The notes beneath the pieces are model-generated. The model made no database searches and was not told where the DNA came from. It was given only the letters and a program-made list of their open reading frames with translations. A stretch of DNA of 7,406 bases, taken from NCBI GenBank assembly GCA_900313355.1, contig OMQZ01000035.1, positions 1-7,406 of the forward strand. Reading direction: 5' to 3'. A program made the position numbers and the translations under genes. This document shows positions 1 to 5,854 of this stretch, in pieces. Within the stretch, counting starts at the first letter, position 1. Every line of letters begins with the position of its first letter. Origin of the DNA: an uncultured Rhodospirillaceae bacterium. GTDB taxonomy: Bacteria; Pseudomonadota; Alphaproteobacteria; RF32; CAG-239.

Positions 1-408
1 TAAAAGATAAGGAATTTGCAAAAAGCCCGAAGCCTGATTTAACCCATAAAACTTTTTAATCATCACAAAAACCGTCCAAATCAGCAACACAATATCCACA
101 AATCCAAACGCAAACAAACCTTTTGCGAAAAACAGATAGCACCACAAAATATGCAAAAACAGCTGTCCGACGAACAAAAAGATGGCGCTGTGATTGTCTT
201 TCTCATTTAATACGATATAAAATGAAATCATCATCAAAACATACAAAATCGGCCACACAATCGGAAAAACATAATTCGGCGGATTAAGGGGCGGCAAATT
301 AAGCACTGAATAAAACGTATCAACGCCGATATACGAAAAATAAGAAGAAAGTGCCGCACTCAATGCAACCAAAGCAAAACTTGCCGCAAATTTTAAAACA
401 TGATTCAT
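1..408 (-). CDS. tspO: TspO/MBR family tryptophan-rich sensory membrane protein, C-terminus cut by window edge
   Basis: The frame is open from ATG at 408 to base 1 (136 codons) with no stop, so the last part of the protein lies outside. TspO proteins are five-helix membrane proteins that bind porphyrins and sterol-like ligands. In bacteria they are linked to tetrapyrrole, redox and stress control. Visible hallmarks are a first hydrophobic helix (about residues 5-24), then the loop and helix-2 signature LPPLNPPNYVFPIVWPILY (residues 38-56). A helix follows with QLFLHILWCYLFF (82-94), and IPYLL (132-136) matches the family's conserved Pro-Tyr-Leu-Leu of the last helix. The usual length is about 150-160 residues, so roughly 15-25 are missing. 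A GGAGG ribosome binding site lies 9 bases before the ATG. The usual Trp-Thr of helix 2 reads Trp-Pro here (W52, P53). The gene is divergent from the RNase J-like gene. Family assignment is strong; ligand and role are inference. Confidence 0.88.
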   Translation of the reverse strand, partial: MNHVLKFAASFALVALSAALSSYFSYIGVDTFYSVLNLPPLNPPNYVFPIVWPILYVLMMISFYIVLNEKDNHSAIFLFVGQLFLHILWCYLFFAKGLFAFGFVDIVLLIWTVFVMIKKFYGLNQASGFLQIPYLL

Positions 409-478
409 CTTAAAAAACCTCCGATGAAAAAAGAAGTAATCTGCAAAAATAAAATTTCAATATTTTCCAAAAATTTTC

Positions 479-506
479 TTGCATTTTGTCCAAAAATATG
501 CATAAT
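479..506 (+). promoter_or_regulatory. Possible sigma70 promoter for the RNase J-like gene
   Basis: TTGCAT (479-484, 3/6 match to consensus) is followed after 16 bases by CATAAT (501-506, 5/6 match). The predicted start of transcription near 512-513 would leave a leader of only about 12 bases, just enough for the ribosome binding site. The -10 overlaps the 8-base perfect palindrome TATGCATA (497-504). This is pattern matching only and the -35 is weak. Confidence 0.35.
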
Positions 507-513
507 GCCAAAA

Positions 514-520
514 GAGGTGA
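514..520 (+). promoter_or_regulatory. Ribosome binding site fixing the start of the RNase J-like gene
   Basis: GAGGTGA lies 4 bases before ATG 525 (7 bases from GAGG). It favours this ATG over an upstream in-frame TTG at 486 and an ATG at 498, neither of which has a recognisable ribosome binding site. The residues between 486 and 525 also show no family similarity. Confidence 0.8.
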
Positions 521-524
521 TAAT

Positions 525-2459
525 ATGATTAAAGAAAAAAACGGCACAAAAATTGAATTTATCGGCGGCAATAACGAATATCGCATTGGTGCAAACAGCC
601 TTTTGATTGAGCATAAAGAAGGCTTAAAAACAAAAAGAATAATGATTGATGCGGGCGCTTTATTCACCCCTGATTGGACAAGCTACGATGCCGCTATTTG
701 CGATATGTCTAATTTTTTCGAAAATCCTTACCATAAAGCAACAGAGCCGGTTGACGGCATATTTATCACCCATTGCCATGAAGATCACATCGGCGCGCTT
801 ATCTATCTGGCTGCCGCAAAATATAAATTGCCGAAAATATATGCAAGCGATTACACAAAAGCCTTTATTTTATCTGAAATGGATAAATACAACATTCCGC
901 ACGAATATGTGCCCGAAATTGAAACAATTCGTCAGGGCCAAACGATTCGTTTAAGCGAAAACATGGAAGTTTCGCCTTTTAACGTTTCGCACTCAACAAA
1001 AGGCGCCTTGGGCTTCCATGTCTTAACGAAAATTGATGGTAAAAATAACGCAGGTCTTGTGTTCTCTGGCGACTATCATCTTGGAAAAGTTCCTTTTGGG
1101 CAGGGTTTTGACGAAGATGAATATAAAGATTTTATTTCAAACAAATTTGTTTCTCACATTTTTACGGATGCAACCTCAGCCACAATGGACTCAAATCAGG
1201 TCGTAACCTTTGATGAGGCGGTTGAAAACACGGTTCGAGAGCTCAAGTCCCATCCGACGAAACAAGTTTTTTCGGCAGTCATTGCCCGTAGTGTTCAAAA
1301 TTTAGCCGTAGACTTAAAAGCTGCGCGACAAACGGGGCGCACGGTTTTAATATCAAGTCCGGGCTTGCGTCAAAGCATGAATATTCTGCAGGCCGGCTTA
1401 AAGCGCAACGATCCCGAAATCTTAAAACTGTTTGACATCAAAGAAGGTGAAGAATTTAATTTTGATGATCTTGTTAAAGTTGCACACAACAGCTCAGATA
1501 TTCAAAAATATTTGAACAAATACGAGCCTCATGAAAGATATATGATCATCAGCGGTGCTTTTGCCGAAGATAAAGCAGGGCGAAAATCATGTTTGGTTTT
1601 AATCAGCGAACAGAACAAAGTCAGCTATGACGCAAGCGGAAAGCTCAAAGGCAAAGGCATGAGCGGCCACCAAATTTTTACAGCCGATAAAGACACATTA
1701 TTTATGTTGCGTCAACGCCCGATTGAATCAATTAACGGTGAAAAACATCGCGCGCTTGTTTCGCGTTTGAAAGCATTAGGCTCTACAGTCGTGTTAAATG
1801 GTGAAACGATTGACGAAAAATATCAGCGCAGTGGTCATGCAAGCCGTGATGAATCCGAAAAATTTCGCCGCTTAACGCTTGAAAATTGCTCCAACAAAAC
1901 CTCATTAAAAACCGGAAAACAAGATGCCTTTTTAATCAGTGTTCACGGAGATGTTGAACAATTAAAAGCCTTAGAAGACATCTTCAGAAAAAAAGGCTCA
2001 AAAACCTTATTGTGCTTAAACACGGATATGATTGAAATTGATGAAGGCAAAACACAAAAAATTAAAGGCTTGAGCTTTGATGATCAACCGTGGATTTGTG
2101 TTGAAAAACATTCTTTAAGCGGCCACGGGGTTGATGATGTTTTCATCTTTGATTTGTGCGATAAAAACTTTGTAAAGATTGATAATTTATATACAATTGT
2201 CAACATTCAAACGAGCGTCAATCCTCACGCCAAAAAAGAAAATACATACCGCTTGAACAAAGCTTTAGAAACAGCCGAAAAACTAGAAGAAGAGGGAATG
2301 TCGATGTCCAACATTGAAATCCGAAACAAAGTTCGAGGTGACAGACGCGGCCATATTACGGAAAGCTATTCCTACAGCCAAATCAAAGCCCTTCGTGATG
2401 AAAAGTCAAAATCAAAAACCAAGAAAAAGTTCAATCGCAGAGAGCGCGGTGGTAGATAA
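525..2459 (+). CDS. RNase J-like beta-CASP metallo-beta-lactamase ribonuclease, divergent
   Basis: A 644-residue enzyme predicted to cut or degrade RNA in the cytoplasm with two metal ions, as RNase J does in mRNA turnover and rRNA maturation. Metal-site motifs are all present: HCHEDH (83-88), His156 in NVSHSTKG, and Asp183 in FSGDYHLGK. Beta-CASP motifs follow: Asp215 (FTDATSA), His438 (RSGHAS, motif B) and His474 (ISVHGD, motif C). The segment before motif B, from DTLFMLRQRPI to VVLNGETID, matches the RNase J pattern. Differences from typical RNase J (about 555 residues): the TGSQGE-like loop reads ISGAFAED, the FASNVHR-like loop reads IARSVQN (253-259), motifs B and C are 36 rather than about 22 residues apart, and there is an extra C-terminal region (about 560-644) ending in a Lys/Arg-rich tail (KTKKKFNRRERGGR). 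Start chosen from the ribosome binding site at 514-520. The gene appears single, closed by the terminator at 2475. Fold and metal site are secure; RNase J function is inferred. Confidence 0.85.
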   Translation: MIKEKNGTKIEFIGGNNEYRIGANSLLIEHKEGLKTKRIMIDAGALFTPDWTSYDAAICDMSNFFENPYHKATEPVDGIFITHCHEDHIGALIYLAAAKYKLPKIYASDYTKAFILSEMDKYNIPHEYVPEIETIRQGQTIRLSENMEVSPFNVSHSTKGALGFHVLTKIDGKNNAGLVFSGDYHLGKVPFGQGFDEDEYKDFISNKFVSHIFTDATSATMDSNQVVTFDEAVENTVRELKSHPTKQVFSAVIARSVQNLAVDLKAARQTGRTVLISSPGLRQSMNILQAGLKRNDPEILKLFDIKEGEEFNFDDLVKVAHNSSDIQKYLNKYEPHERYMIISGAFAEDKAGRKSCLVLISEQNKVSYDASGKLKGKGMSGHQIFTADKDTLFMLRQRPIESINGEKHRALVSRLKALGSTVVLNGETIDEKYQRSGHASRDESEKFRRLTLENCSNKTSLKTGKQDAFLISVHGDVEQLKALEDIFRKKGSKTLLCLNTDMIEIDEGKTQKIKGLSFDDQPWICVEKHSLSGHGVDDVFIFDLCDKNFVKIDNLYTIVNIQTSVNPHAKKENTYRLNKALETAEKLEEEGMSMSNIEIRNKVRGDRRGHITESYSYSQIKALRDEKSKSKTKKKFNRRERGGR

Positions 2460-2474
2460 TCTTTTTAAGCAATA

Positions 2475-2500
2475 AAAAACCTCCCGACCGGGAGGTTTTT
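2475..2500. terminator. Bidirectional rho-independent terminator between convergent genes
   Basis: A perfect CCTCCC (2480-2485) / GGGAGG (2490-2495) stem with loop GACC is flanked by AAAAA (2475-2479) and TTTTT (2496-2500). On the plus strand it ends the RNase J-like gene 15 bases after its stop. On the minus strand it follows the stop of the repeat-protein gene by the same distance. The symmetry gives a U-tract in both directions. Confidence 0.92.
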
Positions 2501-2515
2501 CATTGTTTAGGCCTA

Positions 2516-3193
2516 CTAGAAGCAGAGGAGAGACGCCAAAATCTGTTCTGCGATGTCGGCAGTTTCGGGGTTCATCTTGAGCAATCTCAGTTCGCGCTTT
2601 GCATTAGCTTCAAGCCCCCAGTTTTCAACATATACGGGGATAATTTCTTTTGCGGCGCAGGAAGCAACCGGATCTTTCAAAAGATTGACAAGAACAACTT
2701 CGCTGTTTGAGGATAGCGGGTTGTAAGGAAAAGCCTCGCAAAGAATCTCCTTGGCGGCCTCAATGGTTGAGGGATCTTTCAACATGTTGAGAAGAACCGC
2801 TAAATCAGCCGAAAATTCGGTATTTTCCGTATGTACAAGCAGAATCTCTTTTGCTGCATCGGACACTTCCGGATCCTTCAGGCAATCAAAGAGCTCGAGT
2901 TCAACTTCTTCGTGGCAGTCTATGCGTGCCCAGCTAAGAAGAATTTCCTTTGCCGCATCGCCGGCAACTGGGTGTTTCAAGAGATTGACAAGATCGACCA
3001 CATTTGCCTTGCGATAGCGGTCGCATTTGAGAAGAATTTCTCTTGCATCATCGACGGCAACCGGATTCTTCAAGAGCTCAACAAGTGCACTTTCCTCTTG
3101 GCGGGTGAAATAAAAGTGATCGACATAGTCGAGCAAACGCTGTTTGGCTGTGAGATGATCGTTCTCAGTGAGCCGATTAATGGTGTCTATCAT
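2516..3193 (-). CDS. Tandem helical-repeat protein, HEAT-like, function unknown
   Basis: A 225-residue protein with no signal peptide or membrane segment, so probably cytoplasmic. After about 25 residues it consists of six degenerate repeats. Cores lie at residues 40-54, 71-85, 104-118, 137-151, 171-185 and 205-219 with consensus LLKDPxxxxAAKEIL. The conserved prolines (44, 75, 108, 141, 175, 209) are 31-34 residues apart. This length and the amphipathic pattern suggest two-helix HEAT/ARM-like units forming a solenoid, a scaffold for protein or nucleic acid binding. I do not recognise the family and see no catalytic motif. ATG 3193 is the only standard start: the frame is open upstream to a stop at 3275-3277 without ATG, GTG or TTG. 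No ribosome binding site precedes it, unlike every other complete gene here. Base composition differs: 31/60 and 30/60 G+C in blocks 2521 and 2941, against 23/60 at 2221 and 17/60 at 4141. The opposite strand also has open frames, but they lack helical pattern and ribosome binding sites. Confidence 0.72.
   Translation of the reverse strand: MIDTINRLTENDHLTAKQRLLDYVDHFYFTRQEESALVELLKNPVAVDDAREILLKCDRYRKANVVDLVNLLKHPVAGDAAKEILLSWARIDCHEEVELELFDCLKDPEVSDAAKEILLVHTENTEFSADLAVLLNMLKDPSTIEAAKEILCEAFPYNPLSSNSEVVLVNLLKDPVASCAAKEIIPVYVENWGLEANAKRELRLLKMNPETADIAEQILASLLCF
2538..3124 (-). repeat. Six degenerate coding tandem repeats of 93-102 bp
   Basis: On the plus strand a box resembling AGAATTTCTTTTGCCGCATC recurs at 2538, 2640, 2742, 2841, 2940 and 3033. 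The spacings are 102, 102, 99, 99 and 93, all multiples of three, so the repeat is maintained in the protein frame. Downstream of each box a second conserved part resembling CCGGATCTTTCAA encodes the Leu-Lys-Asp-Pro core. The first copy (2538) is the most diverged. Confidence 0.85.
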
Positions 3194-3228
3194 ATAAATT
3201 AGGGTTAATAATTGACCAGAAAAATACG

Positions 3229-3246
3229 ACTTATTGAAAAATAAGT
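3229..3246. repeat. Perfect 7-bp inverted repeat upstream of the repeat-protein gene
   Basis: ACTTATT (3229-3235), loop GAAA, AATAAGT (3240-3246). It lies 36 bases before the start codon of the repeat-protein gene. On the minus strand a TTGACT box (3265-3270, 5/6 to the -35 consensus) sits 18 bases ahead of ACTTAT (3241-3246, only 3/6 to the -10). The inverted repeat would therefore overlap a weak -10, as an operator could. The stem is A/T-rich and has no following T-tract, so it is not a normal terminator. Confidence 0.4.
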
Positions 3247-3302
3247 AGCATGAAGAATGACCGGAGTCAAGATTTTAGTGATCAAATCAGAAAAAGAATA
3301 CC

Positions 3303-4094
3303 TCATTTTTTCTTGCAGATATAGAGCAAATGCGCGCTGTATCCCTGCTGGTCTGGCCTTTCACAGGTCAGAAAATGCCACTTAACGAACGCTTCGTATT
3401 CTTTTTTAGGAAGCTCTTCAACCCATTCCCTCAAGGCATATGAAATTCCGTCTGTTGCGACGTTTGTGATATACGTTGTGGGTGTTTTATCAAACAGTTT
3501 TTTGAAATCTTCAATATAAAAACAGGTAAAAATATCTGAAGGATAAGGCTTAATTCTGCCAATTTTATCCATCCCGGCACATAATGTTGTCACATCTTGA
3601 TGGCGCAATCCGTAACAGCTTACAAAAGAAGCGCATGGTAAATAAGCAAACATACAAATCCCGTTTTTCTTAGCAACGCGCAATGTTTCTTTGATGGCTT
3701 TATTCACATCTTTTTTATTAAACAGATGATACATCGGCCCGAAATTTAAAACCATATCAAAAGATTTGTCTTCAAACATATTAAGATTCAAAGCATCAGC
3801 GACCATACACTTAAAATTTTTTAAGCCTTTTGATTTTCGTTTCATAATATCAACATATTTTGGTGTCAAATCAACAGCCGTTACATCATACCCCATTTTT
3901 GCCAAAGCGATGGAATATCTTCCCGTTCCTGCCCCGATTTCAAGAATCTTGTCGCCGGGTTTCAAATATTTTTGAACATAACGCATCGTTGTCAAATATT
4001 CCATGTTGTGTGCACGATCCTTTGTGAGGCGCGCATCTTCATCATCATTTGAATATTTGTCGACAATCATATCTTTATATTTGTTGACAGCCAT
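3303..4094 (-). CDS. Class I SAM-dependent methyltransferase, substrate unknown
   Basis: A 263-residue soluble methyltransferase. Rossmann-fold signatures run in order: motif I LEIGAGTGR (51-59), the acidic end of strand 2 in AVDLT (Asp75, ribose binding), VADALNL (98-104, adenine side), and SFDMVLNFGPMYHLF (111-125) as motif IV region, followed by a VAKKNG turn (140-145). The N-terminal ARLTKDRAHNMEYLTTMRYV (21-40) and the C-terminal LTCERPDQQGYSAHLLYICKK resemble, from memory, a methyltransferase family common in Clostridia and other Firmicutes, which could mean gene transfer. A domain of about 110 residues after the fold (150-263) probably forms the substrate lid. The AGGA ribosome binding site (4105-4102) directly follows the stop codon of the kinase-like gene 11 bases upstream, so the two are probably co-translated. 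A small-molecule substrate is my guess. Confidence 0.86.
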   Translation of the reverse strand: MAVNKYKDMIVDKYSNDDEDARLTKDRAHNMEYLTTMRYVQKYLKPGDKILEIGAGTGRYSIALAKMGYDVTAVDLTPKYVDIMKRKSKGLKNFKCMVADALNLNMFEDKSFDMVLNFGPMYHLFNKKDVNKAIKETLRVAKKNGICMFAYLPCASFVSCYGLRHQDVTTLCAGMDKIGRIKPYPSDIFTCFYIEDFKKLFDKTPTTYITNVATDGISYALREWVEELPKKEYEAFVKWHFLTCERPDQQGYSAHLLYICKKK

Positions 4095-4105
4095 TTTTCT
4101 TTCCT

Positions 4106-4669
4106 TTAATCAAATTTTTTCAAATGTTTCTTTATTTTCTCAAACGTTTCATCTTCATTCAAAGAAGATGTGTCAATAACGATTTTGTTTTTATGCTTAT
4201 AATCGGGAGATTTTTTGAAAGATTGTGTAACGATACGCTCCAATTTTTCAGGATTATACATTTTTTTGCGTCGCCTTCTGTATTCGGTTTGACATCTTTT
4301 TTTCAAAACCTCAAGATCTGCTTTAAGTTCAATCGGCACAAAATCGGCATCCAGATCATTCGCGAATTCTTGAAATTTCAATATATTATCAAGTTCATAC
4401 TCCGCGATACAAGAAGTGAAGATATATCTTACAAAATTCTTTTTCGGATAAAATTGTTTGATAATATCTAAAAAAGATCTCTTCACCTCACCGATGCCTT
4501 TGAAATAAATATCTATTTTGTCATCCGATACCTCAATTAAATTTTGAAACATGTCGTGAAAATAGTGATTATCAAACAAAAAGCCGTTTTCTTCCGAAAG
4601 TCTTTTGGCCATTGTGTATTTTCCGCATGCCGGCGCGCCATATATAAAAACAACCTGATTCTTTCTCAT
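4106..4669 (-). CDS. P-loop kinase-like NTPase (AAA_33/AAA_18 type), substrate unknown
   Basis: A 187-residue single-domain protein in the size range of nucleoside, shikimate and antibiotic kinases. The Walker A is GAPACGKYT (11-19): the usual Ser/Thr after the Lys is Tyr, with Thr in the next position, as in family members that read GKLT or GKMT. A FDNHYFHDM segment (32-40) matches the Asn-His motif I recall from small kinases of this type near the substrate site. VPIELKADLEVLKKRC (111-126) followed by an unusually basic YRRRRKK (130-136) fits the strand-plus-lid region that supplies Arg to the phosphates. IVIDTSSLN (163-171) resembles the family's last strand. ATG 4669 has AAGG 7 bases upstream. 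It is the first gene after a possible internal promoter and runs into the methyltransferase gene. ATP binding is likely; phosphorylation of a small metabolite or nucleic acid end is inference. Confidence 0.75.
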   Translation of the reverse strand: MRKNQVVFIYGAPACGKYTMAKRLSEENGFLFDNHYFHDMFQNLIEVSDDKIDIYFKGIGEVKRSFLDIIKQFYPKKNFVRYIFTSCIAEYELDNILKFQEFANDLDADFVPIELKADLEVLKKRCQTEYRRRRKKMYNPEKLERIVTQSFKKSPDYKHKNKIVIDTSSLNEDETFEKIKKHLKKFD

Positions 4670-4698
4670 ATCTAAACCTTTTCATAAAAAACAGATTC

Positions 4699-4727
4699 AG
4701 TATAGGGTTCCTGTTAAAAAAAAACAA
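4699..4727 (-). promoter_or_regulatory. Possible sigma70 promoter for the kinase-methyltransferase pair
   Basis: Read on the minus strand, TTGTTT (4727-4722, 3/6) is followed after 17 bases by TATACT (4704-4699, 5/6). It lies in the 62-base gap after the stop of the upstream methyltransferase, with a predicted leader of about 23 bases. The gap also holds a run of nine T on this strand (4724-4716) but no hairpin, so read-through from the upstream gene is possible. Confidence 0.42.
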
Positions 4728-4731
4728 GAGA

Positions 4732-5760
4732 TTATTTTTTCTTGAATGCGAGCAACATTCCGAGAGGAAAGTCTTTACTTGAAAGCAATTTATCGCCTTG
4801 AGAATCTCTCACATCAAATGAATTACTGTAAGCATACAAATTTTTTTCATCCGGCTTATAAACAATTTCTGATGAAACAAGTTCAAAGCCTGTTGTTTTT
4901 GCCAAATCCTCATATTCTTTTTGCGTTAACGGCGAGTATTGTTCGCAAATTTCATGAGCCCAATGTTCTTTGGTTTCATTAAATTTTCTGTGCCTGATAA
5001 ACTCCGAAGCCAACCATTTTTGCATTTTATAGCCTTCCGGCGATTGGGTATAATTATTTTTTGCGGGCTCAAATTCAATTAAAAATCTTTTGAGCAAATC
5101 TTCGCCTTTTAAGACCGTTACATCAGTTTCTAATAAATCTTGATCTGATAAATTTGCGGATTGATCTGCAAAATTTGAAATCGTAACCGTTTCATCATAA
5201 TTTTCAGGTTTTGCAGGATCTTGTATGATAATAACGCCTCCGATTTTTAAAACTCTATATGCCTCTTGTAGTGCTTTTTTGATAGATTCCTTTGAAAATT
5301 TTCTATCATTTAATTCCGGAAATTCATAAGAGAATATTTCATGAAGAACTCTGGAATATAATAAAGCATCCATGGAAAAATTTTCAAACGGAAGTTTTAG
5401 AGCATTTGCGCATAAATACGTCGTATTTGCACTTAAACCGGCCTCAATATCTTCTTTTTTTGCGGCCGAAGTAAAATAATCGGTCAAATCCACATTCGTT
5501 GTGTGAACATGAGGATAATTTGCACGCACAAGTCGTGTTAAATCACCGCTACAAGCTCCGATATCGGCAATATGCGGCGTTGCTGAAGATGAAACAGCAT
5601 TTCTGAGGTTACCCAGAAAAAATTCGGCAGCACAAACGCTCTTCATCTGATTGTAATAGATATCAGATGTTTTTTTGCCCATAACTTTCGTTGCGGCACT
5701 TACGTTTTTTTTAAAAGAACTTTTTGAGCGGAGATAATCGCCGGCAAATTGAATTTTCAT
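4732..5760 (-). CDS. Class I SAM-dependent methyltransferase with long C-terminal extension
   Basis: A 342-residue soluble protein. The methyltransferase core spans about residues 60-182: motif I IADIGACSGDLTR (64-76), Asp91 in TNVDLT as the ribose-binding acid, CANALKLPF (117-125) for the adenine contact, DALLYSRVLHEIFSY (131-145), and AYRVLKIGGVIIIQDP (167-182), the usual Methyltransf_11-type ending. Motif I has Cys at the second Gly position (GACSG rather than GxGxG). About 60 residues precede the core. The 160 residues after it (183-342), rich in acidic, Asn and Tyr residues, are not a domain I recognise and probably shape substrate binding. A GAGGG ribosome binding site ends 5 bases before ATG 5760, and a good promoter candidate lies upstream. 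The next gene on the strand starts 62 bases after its stop. Family assignment is firm; the substrate cannot be told from sequence. Confidence 0.84.
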   Translation of the reverse strand: MKIQFAGDYLRSKSSFKKNVSAATKVMGKKTSDIYYNQMKSVCAAEFFLGNLRNAVSSSATPHIADIGACSGDLTRLVRANYPHVHTTNVDLTDYFTSAAKKEDIEAGLSANTTYLCANALKLPFENFSMDALLYSRVLHEIFSYEFPELNDRKFSKESIKKALQEAYRVLKIGGVIIIQDPAKPENYDETVTISNFADQSANLSDQDLLETDVTVLKGEDLLKRFLIEFEPAKNNYTQSPEGYKMQKWLASEFIRHRKFNETKEHWAHEICEQYSPLTQKEYEDLAKTTGFELVSSEIVYKPDEKNLYAYSNSFDVRDSQGDKLLSSKDFPLGMLLAFKKK

Positions 5761-5780
5761 ATAAACCCTCTAAAATCAAC

Positions 5781-5809
5781 ATATTATCCGTTTATAAGAA
5801 TATTGTAAA
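5781..5809 (-). promoter_or_regulatory. Probable sigma70 promoter for the methyltransferase cluster
   Basis: Read on the minus strand, TTTACA (5809-5804, 5/6) is followed after exactly 17 bases by TAATAT (5786-5781, 4/6). It lies in the gap between the autotransporter-like gene and the 342-residue methyltransferase. The expected start near 5775 leaves a leader of about 14 bases carrying the GAGGG ribosome binding site. This is the best promoter match in the window. Confidence 0.5.
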
Positions 5810-5854
5810 GACAAATTTGATAAAACAATACGCCGTATCTCGTGAAATTATATT

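Noticed and set aside
486..524. Upstream TTG (486) and ATG (498) starts extending the RNase J-like protein by up to 13 residues
   Set aside because: Neither has a ribosome binding site. ATG 525 has GAGGTGA at the right spacing, and the extra residues would be encoded across the likely promoter.
2831..3202. Open frame on the plus strand opposite the repeat-protein gene
   Set aside because: It has no ribosome binding site, and its Cys/Phe-rich translation lacks helical pattern. Its apparent repeats are the antisense image of the AAKEIL units.
3271..3288. Short hairpin GATTT...AAATC after the methyltransferase stop as a terminator
   Set aside because: The stem is only five weak pairs with no T-tract after it on the minus strand.
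4716..4724. Run of nine A (T on the minus strand) as an intrinsic terminator after the 342-residue methyltransferase
   Set aside because: No inverted repeat precedes the run on the minus strand.
3303..5760. Restriction-modification or anti-phage defence reading of the two methyltransferases
   Set aside because: Neither has a DNA methyltransferase catalytic motif such as NPPY, DPPY or PCQ, and there is no nuclease or specificity subunit beside them.
5828..5838. ATACG-C-CGTAT palindrome after the autotransporter-like gene as a terminator
   Set aside because: It allows only about four stable pairs and the following TGTTTTA tract is interrupted. It could be a protein site, but nothing else supports that.
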